DNA from: Chloroflexota bacterium
GTDB taxonomy: Bacteria; Chloroflexota; Dormibacteria; Dormibacterales; Dormibacteraceae
Length of the DNA: 38,191 nt
Assembly: GCA_005881275.1 (NCBI GenBank)
Contig: VBEF01000026.1
Location: forward strand, 1 to 38,191
Direction of reading: 5' to 3'
Shown here in pieces: positions 9,667 through 17,625 of the stretch (positions are counted from its first letter, which is position 1; each line of letters opens with the position of its first letter). The notes beneath the pieces are model-generated. The model had not been told where the DNA came from, searched no databases, and saw nothing but the letters and a program-made list of their open reading frames with translations. The translations under genes were made by a program, and so were the position numbers.

Positions 9667-10464
9667 CTACCGCGATTCCTCCCAGTGCCGGAGCTTCTCC
9701 TCTTCTCCCAGGTCGCCAAGGCTCTTGCCCTCACGACGCACGGCTGACTCGGTGGCCGCGAAGCGGCGTCGAAATCTCTGCCCCGCGACACGGAGCGCAT
9801 CCTCCGGGTTGATCTTCAAGCTGCGCGCCAGCGACACGACCGCGAACAGCAGATCGCCCATCTCCTCGAAGGCTCGATCGTGGTCGTTGATCTCGGCCAG
9901 ACCGCGAGCCTCTTCGGCCAGGGATTCCGCCGCGGCGGCGGGCGACGCGAAGTCAAACCCCACGCGCGCCGCTCTCTTCTGAAGGCCTAGCGTCCAGGCG
10001 AGGGCCGGCATGCTAGAGGGCACCCGATCGACGACCGATTCCTCGCCGCCCGCCTTGCGCGCCTCGTGCATCTTCTGGTGCTCCCAGTTGCGCAAGACCT
10101 CATCCGCGTTCGCCACCGATACGTCGCCGAAAACGTGAGGATGGCGCTTGACCATCTTGGCCGCCACCGCCTCCGAGACCTGCTTGGCGTCGAAGCGCTC
10201 CTCCTCAGCCGCGATCTCAGCATGCATGGCAACCTGCAGGAGAAGATCTCCGAGCTCCTCCATCATCTTCGCGTCGTCGCCTGAGTCGATGGCCTCGAGC
10301 AGCTCGTAAGTCTCTTCGAGCAGGTAGGGGCGCAGCGATTCGTGAGTCTGCTCGCGATCCCACGGGCAGCCGTTGGGCGCGCGAAGCCGGTGCACAACCT
10401 CGAAGATGGCTCCGATCCCGTCCGAATACGGCTTCTCCACTCCGTCCGATTCTGATGAGTTCAT
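9667..10464 (-). CDS. mazG: Nucleoside triphosphate pyrophosphohydrolase MazG
   Basis: Hydrolyses nucleoside triphosphates to monophosphates and pyrophosphate, cleaning the nucleotide pool. At 265 residues it holds two MazG modules. The N-terminal one has the CPWDREQTHESLRPYLLEE signature (about 33-51) with the ELGDLLLQV metal-binding helix. The C-terminal one has EEMGDLLFAVVSLAR (about 206-220). The start ATG at 10464 overlaps the mfd stop by four bases (ATGA), so it is coupled to mfd, a common bacterial pairing. Confidence 0.95.
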   Translation of the reverse strand: MNSSESDGVEKPYSDGIGAIFEVVHRLRAPNGCPWDREQTHESLRPYLLEETYELLEAIDSGDDAKMMEELGDLLLQVAMHAEIAAEEERFDAKQVSEAVAAKMVKRHPHVFGDVSVANADEVLRNWEHQKMHEARKAGGEESVVDRVPSSMPALAWTLGLQKRAARVGFDFASPAAAAESLAEEARGLAEINDHDRAFEEMGDLLFAVVSLARSLKINPEDALRVAGQRFRRRFAATESAVRREGKSLGDLGEEEKLRHWEESR

Positions 10465-13400
10465 GGCGCCGACGCGACCGGCGCTGCGCGGCCTGATTCG
10501 TACAGCTGCGCCATCTCGTCCAGCAGGCTCAGCAAGTCGTCCTGCCAGCCTTCACCCTTTCTTCGCATCTTGATTCGATTTGGACCGACCACGATACGAC
10601 CCGCCATCCGCCGCGACAGCTCCTCGACGTCGAGGAACCGCTGCGGGTCGACGCGGATGACGATGTCGTGGCCGTCTGCGATCACGCCGCGCAGACCGAT
10701 GCGACGGCCGCGGAGCTTCACACGCAGCGAGTAGGCGAGGTTGTCGAGCTGAGACGGTGCTGGACCATAACGATCCTTCAGCGAACGGAGCGTCGAATCC
10801 AGCTCCTCCTCGTCCTCCGCGTTGGCCAGCTGCCGGTACGCGCCCAGGCGAAGTTTCTCGTCCCGAATGTAGGAGCGAGGGATGAAGTGGTCGAGCGGAA
10901 GGTCGAGGTTCATCTCCTCGGTGGACAGGACATCCCCCACCGCGGCCTCCTCGGATCCGGTGCGCAGCTTGTTCACCGCGCTCTGCAGCATTTGCAGGTA
11001 CATCTCGAAGCCGACGGAAGCGATCGCACCGTGCTGCTCTGTGCCGAGCAGGTTGCCCGCGCCTCGGATCTCCAGGTCGCGCAGCGCGATCTTGAATCCC
11101 TGGCCGAGCTCGTGCAGTCCCGACATGACGTCGAGCCGCTTGTCCGCCTGTTCCGTCAGCGACCGGCGAGGGTCATAAAGGAAGTAGGCATAGGCGCGCC
11201 GTCCTGAACGGCCCACCCGACCACGCAGCTGATAGAGCTGGGCCAGCCCGAACCGGTCAGAGCGCTCGACGAGGATCGTGTTGACGTTCGGAATGTCCAG
11301 GCCTGACTCGATGATCGTCGTGCAGACGAGGACGTCGTGCTTGCCGGACTCGAACTCCACCATCACGGAGGCGAGCTTGTCTTCCGACATCTGACCGTGG
11401 CCGATCGCGATGCGCGCCTGGGGGACAAGGCGGTTCACGCGCTCCGCTGCCTTCTGGATCGTGCGTACTCGATTGTGCACGAAATAGACCTGGCCTCCCC
11501 GCTGCAGCTCGCGCCCCACCGCCTCCTTGATCAGCTCGTCATCGTCCGCGGTCACGTAGGTCTTGATCGGCTGTCTTTCTTCGGGCGGAGTCTGGATCAC
11601 GCTCATGTCGCGGATGCCGCCGACCGCCATGTGCAACGTGCGCGGGATGGGCGTCGCCGACAGCGAGAGCACATCGAGCTGGGTGCGGAGCTTTTTCAGG
11701 CGCTCCTTCTGCATGACACCGAACCGATGCTCTTCGTCGATGACAAGCAACCCAAGGCGCTTGAATCGGACGTCGCGCTGGAGCAGGCGATGCGTGCCGA
11801 CCACGATGTCGACGTGCCCGGACTTCAAGCCTTCGACCGTCCGCTCCTGCGTCTCGTCATCGACGAAGCGCGACAGCATCTCGACCACAACCGGGAAGTT
11901 CTTCAGACGCTCGCGGAAAACGTGGAAGTGCTGCTGCGCCAGCACCGTGGTCGGCGCCAGCACCGCGACCTGCTTGCCGCTCATCGCCGCTTTGAAAGCC
12001 GCGCGTAGCGCCAGCTCTGTCTTGCCGAATCCGACGTCGCCGCACAACAGGCGGTCCATGGGCCGGTCGGACTCCATGTCGGCCTTGATCTCGGCGAGCG
12101 CGGCGACCTGGTCCGGCGTCTCCTCATAAGGAAAGGACGACTCGAGCTCCTGCTGCCACGCCGTGTCTGGCGCGAAAGCGACGCCGGGCCGCGCTTCGCG
12201 CAACGAGTAGATCTTCAGCAGGTCTTCGGCCACGTCCTGGACGACCTTGCGCGCGCGTCCCCGCGCCCGCGACCAATCCGAGGTACCGAGACGATGGAGC
12301 GTCGGAGCGCCCTCTCCGCCCAGATACTTCTGCACCCGGTCGAGGTTCTCGACAGGGATGAAGAGGCGGTCGCCTTCGGCGTACTCGAGCTCCAGGTACT
12401 CCCGGTGCGCGCCGTCCGACTCGATGAGGCGCATGCCCTTGAAGCGCGCGATGCCGTGATCGACATGAACCACGAGCTCGTCGGGCGCGAAGTCAAGCGT
12501 GAATTCGCGCGTCAGGTCGGCGGCGCGCGTCCGGGCGCGGCCGCGTGACGGGCGCCGCAAGCGGCCGAACAGCTCCGCGTCCGTTGCCAGATGAAAACCG
12601 ATCGCGGGTTGAGAGCAGCCGGCCGCGATGTCGAGTGACGCGTGATGCAGGTCGGGTTCCAGCGCGAGGTCCAGCTCGAGATCGATCTCATTCAACGCGG
12701 TCTTCACGCCTGCCTCGTCGAGCAGGGCCCGCAGCCGCTCGTCCTGCTCGGTGGCGAACACGATCGAGGCCGAGTCACCCCGGGCCGCGAACCCCGCGAG
12801 CGCCCGCGGCTGGCCAACCAGCGGCTCGCCCGCGAACCAGCCGAGGTCGATCGCGTCGCGGGCTCCTTCGGCGGCCGTGACCGTCAGCCGCCGCCTGGAG
12901 CCGAAATCGTCGAGCGCCGTGACGGTGGGCAGCACGAACCCGCGCGGGAGCTCACCGCCCTCGGCTTCGGCCGCGGCGAGCATCGCCGTCTCGTCCAGCA
13001 GGGTGCGCGCGTCGACGAGCTGCCGGCCCGGCTCGAAATCCAGCACGGCCGCAGCGGAGGGCATGTGGTCAAGGAGCGACGGCCGGGCCGGGTCCAGGTA
13101 CGCGGCATAGAACTCGACGCCCGGGAAAGCCGCGCCCACGCCCAGTCGCACCAGCTCGTCCTCCCACTCCGAACGCACGTCACCCCGCAACCTGTCGAGC
13201 GAAACGGACCGCCTGAGACGGTCGACCGCTTCCGCGCCGCGCTCGGGCCCGATCAAGAGCTCGCGGCCGGTGCGGATGGTCACCTCCGGGATGGGCATCA
13301 CCGAGCGCTGGTTCTCCGGATCGAACAGGCGGAGCGTTTCGACGCTTTCTCCCGTCCACTCGGCACGCACCGGCGCATCTGCCGCGGCCGGAAAAACGTC

Positions 13401-13940
13401 GAGGATGCCGCCGCGCAACGAGAACTGCCCTCGTTCCTCGACCAGGGGCTCGCGTGTGTAGCCCAGCTCGATCAGCCGCCCGGCCACCGACACGGGGTCC
13501 GGTCCTGCCCCCGGCCTCAGCTCCACGGTGCTCTCGAGGAGGTCCCGCCGGGAGATCGTCTGGCGCGTGATCGCCCGCCGAGAAGAGACCACCACGATCG
13601 GTTCGCCACCGGCCAGCGCGGTAATCGCCTCGAGACGGCGGTTCACCGCCTCGTCGAAGGCCGGTGGGCGGTCCAGAAACGAAACCCCGACCTCGGCGAA
13701 CACATGGGTGGCTGGATTTCCGGCGAGCCAGACGCGAAGCTCGTCGGCGAAGCGATCGGGCCCGGGGACGAGGATGACCACGGAAACGCCGCGCTCCGTG
13801 ATCGCGCGCGCGACGGCGCCCGCCACGATTGGCCAGGCCGGCCGAGGCAGCCGCGCCACGTCGAGCCCACCTGAGCCGCGGCCAATCCAACCGGCGAGCT
13901 GCGGCGCGGCGCCGACCACCGCCGCCCAGAGCTTGGTCAT
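10461..13940 (-). CDS. mfd: Transcription-repair coupling factor Mfd
   Basis: A 1159-residue DNA translocase that removes stalled RNA polymerase and recruits UvrA. The N-terminal UvrB-like region occupies about residues 20-450. It is followed by the CarD-like RNA polymerase interaction domain ([16 protein letters not shown], about 485-500), the superfamily-2 helicase core with Walker [18 protein letters not shown] (about 627-643), the DEEHRFG box (about 730), the [15 protein letters not shown] motif, and the C-terminal TRCF domain. Length and order are standard. The ATG start at 13940 overlaps the pth stop by four bases, and the stop overlaps the mazG start. Confidence 0.98.
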   Translation of the reverse strand: MTKLWAAVVGAAPQLAGWIGRGSGGLDVARLPRPAWPIVAGAVARAITERGVSVVILVPGPDRFADELRVWLAGNPATHVFAEVGVSFLDRPPAFDEAVNRRLEAITALAGGEPIVVVSSRRAITRQTISRRDLLESTVELRPGAGPDPVSVAGRLIELGYTREPLVEERGQFSLRGGILDVFPAAADAPVRAEWTGESVETLRLFDPENQRSVMPIPEVTIRTGRELLIGPERGAEAVDRLRRSVSLDRLRGDVRSEWEDELVRLGVGAAFPGVEFYAAYLDPARPSLLDHMPSAAAVLDFEPGRQLVDARTLLDETAMLAAAEAEGGELPRGFVLPTVTALDDFGSRRRLTVTAAEGARDAIDLGWFAGEPLVGQPRALAGFAARGDSASIVFATEQDERLRALLDEAGVKTALNEIDLELDLALEPDLHHASLDIAAGCSQPAIGFHLATDAELFGRLRRPSRGRARTRAADLTREFTLDFAPDELVVHVDHGIARFKGMRLIESDGAHREYLELEYAEGDRLFIPVENLDRVQKYLGGEGAPTLHRLGTSDWSRARGRARKVVQDVAEDLLKIYSLREARPGVAFAPDTAWQQELESSFPYEETPDQVAALAEIKADMESDRPMDRLLCGDVGFGKTELALRAAFKAAMSGKQVAVLAPTTVLAQQHFHVFRERLKNFPVVVEMLSRFVDDETQERTVEGLKSGHVDIVVGTHRLLQRDVRFKRLGLLVIDEEHRFGVMQKERLKKLRTQLDVLSLSATPIPRTLHMAVGGIRDMSVIQTPPEERQPIKTYVTADDDELIKEAVGRELQRGGQVYFVHNRVRTIQKAAERVNRLVPQARIAIGHGQMSEDKLASVMVEFESGKHDVLVCTTIIESGLDIPNVNTILVERSDRFGLAQLYQLRGRVGRSGRRAYAYFLYDPRRSLTEQADKRLDVMSGLHELGQGFKIALRDLEIRGAGNLLGTEQHGAIASVGFEMYLQMLQSAVNKLRTGSEEAAVGDVLSTEEMNLDLPLDHFIPRSYIRDEKLRLGAYRQLANAEDEEELDSTLRSLKDRYGPAPSQLDNLAYSLRVKLRGRRIGLRGVIADGHDIVIRVDPQRFLDVEELSRRMAGRIVVGPNRIKMRRKGEGWQDDLLSLLDEMAQLYESGRAAPVASAP

Positions 13941-14560
13941 GCCAACTCCTCACAGCCCAGCGCGCCAGGCCTGTTGTAGCGGTCCATCGCACGCTCGACA
14001 CCGGCGGCCAGCGCGAGCTCCAGCGCGTCCACGACGCCGTCGACAACGTGCGGTAGCCGCTCGGCCTCGGCCTTGGTGAAGCGTCCGAGGACGTAGTGGA
14101 CGCCAGATTGCGATCCCTTTCGAGCCGGCTTGCCGATGCCGACCCGGAACCGCACGAACTCATCTGTGCCGAGCGACTCGATGAGCGACTTCACCCCGTT
14201 GTGCCCCGCCCCCGACCCTCCGCGCCGGATGCGCATCCGGCACAAGGGGAGGTCCAGCTCGTCATACACGACCCAGGTCTGCTGAGGCGACAGAGCGGTG
14301 TCCTTCAGCGCCTTCGCCACCGCCCGCCCGGAGAGATTCATGTAGGTCTGCGGCATGACCAGCCACACGCCCTTCGCCTCCGACCGGCCGACGATCGACT
14401 GCCACCTCTTCTTCTCCATCGGGACGCCAAGACGGCGCGCGAGCTCGCGCACGCAGGCGAAGCCCAGGTTGTGGCGCGTGTCCGCGTACTCCGACTCGGG
14501 ATTGCCGAGCCCGACGATCAGCCGCTCCTCGCGATCCTTCTTCTCTTGCTTCTCTTCCAT
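13937..14560 (-). CDS. pth: Peptidyl-tRNA hydrolase
   Basis: Releases tRNA from peptidyl-tRNAs dropped by the ribosome. From the ATG at 14560 the protein has 207 residues, with GLGNP (17-21; N20), the catalytic histidine in TRHNLGF (H30), PQTYMNLSG, VVYDELDLP and the RRGGSGAGHNGVKSLIESLGT segment. An upstream ATG at 14599 would add 13 residues unlike the family, so I prefer 14560, although neither start has a strong ribosome binding site. The stop overlaps the mfd start. ybeY lies just upstream. Confidence 0.95.
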   Translation of the reverse strand: MEEKQEKKDREERLIVGLGNPESEYADTRHNLGFACVRELARRLGVPMEKKRWQSIVGRSEAKGVWLVMPQTYMNLSGRAVAKALKDTALSPQQTWVVYDELDLPLCRMRIRRGGSGAGHNGVKSLIESLGTDEFVRFRVGIGKPARKGSQSGVHYVLGRFTKAEAERLPHVVDGVVDALELALAAGVERAMDRYNRPGALGCEELA

Positions 14561-14611
14561 GCAGACACAAGTAGGCCCGCGGCGAGCGCCGCAGACCATG
14601 CACGACCGAGT

Positions 14612-15067
14612 TTAAAGGCGCCGCGGAGCGAGCCTGATCCCAGAGCGCCCCAGCGCCGCGACCGTCAGGCGCGTCATCTCTTTTCGCTCGGCCGCTGTCG
14701 TGTGGTCCCAGCCCAGCAGATGAAGCAGGCCGTGAACGGCCAGCAACGCCAGCTCCGTCTTTGCGTCGTGGCCAAACTCGGCGGCCTGTCGCTCCGCCGC
14801 CGCCCACGAGATCGCGATGTCGCCCAGGTGGCTGTCCGAACCGGCGAAGGAGAGAACGTCGGTCGCGTGCGCGTCGCCGGCGTAGGCGCGGTTCAACCGC
14901 TCCAGCTCGGCGTCGCTCGTGATCCGGACCGCGACCGTGGCCTTGCCTCCAGGCAGGCGAGCCGCGACCTCCGGAACGTCCTCGGCCCGAGCGAGCACGC
15001 GCCGGACGAAGGCGGTCGCCACCCCAGCCGGTACTGCCTTGACGACTTCCGCTTCCAGTAGAGTCAC
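14612..15067 (-). CDS. ybeY: Endoribonuclease YbeY (16S rRNA maturation)
   Basis: A zinc-dependent endoribonuclease acting in 16S rRNA 3' maturation and ribosome quality control. At 151 residues it carries the three-histidine zinc motif HGLLHLLGWDH (112-122), preceded by the family block TDVLSF and LGDIAIS. The listed start is GTG at 15067, only five bases from the divergent epimerase start. A GTG at residue 16 (15022) would give a 136-residue form and leave more room for a promoter. No good ribosome binding site distinguishes them. Confidence 0.93.
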   Translation of the reverse strand: MTLLEAEVVKAVPAGVATAFVRRVLARAEDVPEVAARLPGGKATVAVRITSDAELERLNRAYAGDAHATDVLSFAGSDSHLGDIAISWAAAERQAAEFGHDAKTELALLAVHGLLHLLGWDHTTAAERKEMTRLTVAALGRSGIRLAPRRL

Positions 15068-15072
15068 CCTCG

Positions 15073-16014
15073 GTGAAGATTCTCGTCACCGGCGGCGCCG
15101 GTTTCATCGGCTCACATGTCGTCGACGCCTATATCGCCGCCGGCCACGACGTGGCGGTGCTCGACAACCTGACCACAGGGCGCGAAGAAAACGTCAATCC
15201 CACCGCACGCCTGTTCCGGGTCGACGTCCGCGAGCTGGCGCAGGTCCAGGCGGCCGTTGCGTCGTTCAGCCCCGAAGTCGTCAATCACCACGCGGCTCAA
15301 TCCGAGGTGCCGAAATCCGTCGCCGATCCGGGCTACGACGCGCAGGTGAACGTGGTCGGCAGCCTCAATGTTCTGCGCGCGTGCCTCGACAACTCCGTGC
15401 GCAAGGTCATCTTCAGCTCCACCGGCGGCGCGCTGTACGGTGAGCCGGACGTCGTGCCTGCGGATGAGGACCATCCGATCCGGCCGCTTTCGCCGTATGG
15501 CACGGGCAAGTTTGCATTCGAGCAGTACCTCGCGACGTTCCAACGCACCTTCGGCATGCGATACACGACCCTTCGGTACGCCAACATCTACGGGGCGCGT
15601 CAGGACTTCGCCGCGGAGGAAGGCCGCGTGGTGGCGATCTTCGCCAGCCGGATGATCGAAGGCAAGCCTGTGACGATCGACGGCGACGGCAGCCAGTCGC
15701 GCGACATGCTGCACGTGGGCGACGTCGCGACGGCGAACCTCGCTGCGCTCGACCGCGGTGACGATGGCACGTACCACGTCAGCACCGGCGTTCCCGTCAC
15801 GGTGAACGACCTGTTTCGCAAGCTCGCGATCCTGACCGAGTACAAGCTGGAGCCAAGGTTCGGACCTTCCCGCAAGGGCGACGTCTACAGGATCGCGCTC
15901 GACAACGCGCGGGCGCATGCCGAGCTGGGATGGGAGCCTCGCATCCAGCTCGAAGAGGGATTGCGCCTCACCGTCGACTACTTCCGGGAGCAGATCGCCC
16001 GGCTGCGTGCGTGA
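15073..16014 (+). CDS. NAD-dependent NDP-sugar epimerase (GalE-like, extended SDR)
   Basis: A 313-residue extended short-chain dehydrogenase. It has the N-terminal NAD motif GGAGFIGS (7-14), LDNLTTG at the ribose-binding strand, FSSTGGALYGEP with the catalytic Thr, and the Y142-x-x-x-K146 pair in SPYGTGK. The C-terminal part has the RDMLHVGDVA segment and a W-E-P-R-I end. This pattern is typical of UDP-glucose 4-epimerase and related enzymes; the exact sugar cannot be read from sequence. The GTG start is fixed by the Rossmann motif. No ribosome binding site is visible and only five bases separate it from the ybeY start. Its last codons overlap a possible early start of the next gene. Confidence 0.87.
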   Translation: MKILVTGGAGFIGSHVVDAYIAAGHDVAVLDNLTTGREENVNPTARLFRVDVRELAQVQAAVASFSPEVVNHHAAQSEVPKSVADPGYDAQVNVVGSLNVLRACLDNSVRKVIFSSTGGALYGEPDVVPADEDHPIRPLSPYGTGKFAFEQYLATFQRTFGMRYTTLRYANIYGARQDFAAEEGRVVAIFASRMIEGKPVTIDGDGSQSRDMLHVGDVATANLAALDRGDDGTYHVSTGVPVTVNDLFRKLAILTEYKLEPRFGPSRKGDVYRIALDNARAHAELGWEPRIQLEEGLRLTVDYFREQIARLRA

Positions 16015-16036
16015 CCTGAGTGGCCGGGCCACTCTG

Positions 16037-16405
16037 GTGACAACGGTCAACTTCCTTCACGCGTACGGCGCCCGCGTGCTCCTCGTGTTCGGGCTGCTAC
16101 TAGGACTCTGGGGGTCGTACCACTACTTCCGCAACATGCAGGTCAGCGGCGGATTTCGTTCGACATTTCTGATCATGGCCACGCTGACGCCTGTGCAGGG
16201 TTTGCTCGGTCTGGCGACGCTGTTCCTGGGCGGCCATCCCACGCAGGGCTGGCTGCACATGGTCTACGGAGCCTTCGCCACCCTCTTCCTGCCGGGCGCC
16301 TACCTGTACTCGCGCACCGGAAACGCCAGGCGTGAAGCGCTGGTGCTCGCCGGCGCGTCGTGGATCGTGAGCATCGCCTTCTTTCGGGGCATTGCGACGG
16401 GATAA
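16037..16405 (+). CDS. Small four-helix membrane protein, unknown function
   Basis: A 122-residue protein made almost entirely of four predicted transmembrane helices (about 10-29, 42-64, 71-92 and 97-119). I do not recognise a family. The start is uncertain: GTG at 16037 gives a protein beginning just before the first helix, while GTG at 16007 would overlap the upstream epimerase stop. It sits between two same-strand sugar epimerases, with short gaps on both sides (22 and 13 bases), so it is probably in their operon. Confidence 0.65.
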   Translation: MTTVNFLHAYGARVLLVFGLLLGLWGSYHYFRNMQVSGGFRSTFLIMATLTPVQGLLGLATLFLGGHPTQGWLHMVYGAFATLFLPGAYLYSRTGNARREALVLAGASWIVSIAFFRGIATG

Positions 16406-16418
16406 CCTAAGCGCTTCG

Positions 16419-17444
16419 ATGGACCCATCGGACCGACTCACCAAAACGAAATCGCGGCCGCCCATCCCGTCCGAGCCAGAACGCCGGATCCTGATCACGG
16501 GCGGAGCCGGATTTCTCGGCGTCAATGCCGCGATCCACCTCATCAAGGGCGGCTGGTTCGTGACCCTGCTCGACAACCTGAGCCGCTCCGGCACCGAACG
16601 CAATCTCAAGTGGCTGATCACTCGGTATCCGAACCGGACCGCATTTATCAAAGAGGACGTGAGGAACGCCGGCGCGCTGCCAGAGCACGTGCGGGACCAC
16701 GACGCAATCCTCCACCTGGCCGGGCAGGTCGCGGTCACCACGTCGCTGGCCGATCCCGGGACGGACTTCGATGTCAACGCGCGCGGCACGCTGAACGTGC
16801 TCGAGGCCGTCCGCCTGCACAACCATGACGCTCCGCTGGTTTTTGCATCGACCAACAAGGTGTACGGAAAGCTCGACCACAACAACGCAGCCTGTAAAGA
16901 AACGCAACCGATCGACTTCCACAGTCCCTACGGGTGCAGCAAGGGCGCCGCCGATCAGTACGTCCGGGACTACGCCAGGTGCTTCGGCATGAACACGGTC
17001 GTGCTGCGACAGAGCTGCATCTATGGGGCGCACCAGTACGGCACCGAGGACCAGGGCTGGGTTGCGCATTTCGTGCACTCGATCCTCAAGGAGAGGCCGC
17101 TCACCATCTACGGCGACGGCACCCAGGTGCGCGACCTGCTGGATGCTCGCGACCTGAGCTCCCTTTACGCGACCGTCATCGACAAGATCGGCATCACACG
17201 CGGCGAGATCTACAACGTCGGCGGCGGGCCTGAGAATCAGCGCAACCTGCTCGAGGTCATCGACCAGATCGGCGAGCTGACTGGCAAGAAGCCGCAGTAC
17301 AGCTACGCCGACTGGCGCGAGGGCGACCAGAGCTTTTACGTGAGCGACATCTCGAAGGCGAAGAACGATCTCGGCTGGGAACCGCAGGTCGCATTCGACC
17401 GCGGCCTGCGAGACCTGATCTCCTGGGCTGAGTCGGTCAACTAG
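16419..17444 (+). CDS. NAD-dependent epimerase, CDP-paratose 2-epimerase-like
   Basis: A 341-residue extended SDR. The Rossmann motif GGAGFLG (28-34) follows a 23-residue polar tail. LLDNLSRSGTERNLKWL, ASTNKVYG (143-150) and the catalytic Y171/K175 in SPYGCSK follow. The STNKVYG and YGTEDQGW segments are characteristic of CDP-paratose/tyvelose epimerase (RfbE/TyvE) proteins, which make the O-antigen sugar tyvelose. Substrate assignment from these motifs is tentative, since many close relatives act on other NDP-sugars. ATG at 16419 is chosen over an upstream TTG at 16392 that overlaps the membrane-protein gene. Its 3' end converges with the minus-strand region 17437-17628. Confidence 0.83.
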   Translation: MDPSDRLTKTKSRPPIPSEPERRILITGGAGFLGVNAAIHLIKGGWFVTLLDNLSRSGTERNLKWLITRYPNRTAFIKEDVRNAGALPEHVRDHDAILHLAGQVAVTTSLADPGTDFDVNARGTLNVLEAVRLHNHDAPLVFASTNKVYGKLDHNNAACKETQPIDFHSPYGCSKGAADQYVRDYARCFGMNTVVLRQSCIYGAHQYGTEDQGWVAHFVHSILKERPLTIYGDGTQVRDLLDARDLSSLYATVIDKIGITRGEIYNVGGGPENQRNLLEVIDQIGELTGKKPQYSYADWREGDQSFYVSDISKAKNDLGWEPQVAFDRGLRDLISWAESVN

Positions 17445-17547
17445 CCGGGTAAGGGCAGGAGATCGTCGGCAAGCTCACGCCTTCGACCTTCCAGCCGGCC
17501 TGGGACATGGTGCCCACATCGACGAACCACTCCGGGTGCAGCTGCAT
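17437..17547 (-). CDS. Possible 36-residue protein or gene remnant downstream of the glycosyltransferase
   Basis: Between the convergent epimerase and glycosyltransferase genes, the minus strand shows an open frame with strongly G/C-biased third codon positions. An ATG at 17547, with GGAG six bases upstream, would give 36 residues (MQLHPEWFVDVGTMSQAGWK and onwards), ending at a TGA inside the epimerase 3' end. The same frame reads further upstream without interruption to the stop of the glycosyltransferase (17626), so it could also be the remnant of a longer C-terminus or of a deleted gene. I recognise no family. Confidence 0.3.
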   Translation of the reverse strand: MQLHPEWFVDVGTMSQAGWKVEGVSLPTISCPYPAS

Positions 17548-17595
17548 CGCAAGCTCCAGGTTGGAGTCGTCGCGTGGGATCGCGATAAGGCTCGT

Positions 17596-17621
17596 CCTCG
17601 CCCTCGTCCTCTCGGGCGAGG
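17596..17621 (-). terminator. Hairpin just after the glycosyltransferase stop
   Basis: An 8-bp perfect stem, CCTCGCCC/GGGCGAGG, with a 10-base loop starts five bases after the stop codon of the glycosyltransferase gene. No T-run follows on either strand, so if it terminates transcription it does so inefficiently or with help. It would lie upstream of the 36-residue candidate frame. Confidence 0.4.
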
Positions 17622-17625
17622 AGTC

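Noticed and set aside
12642-13874. 410-residue open frame on the plus strand
   Set aside because: Antisense shadow of mfd with typical high-GC composition.
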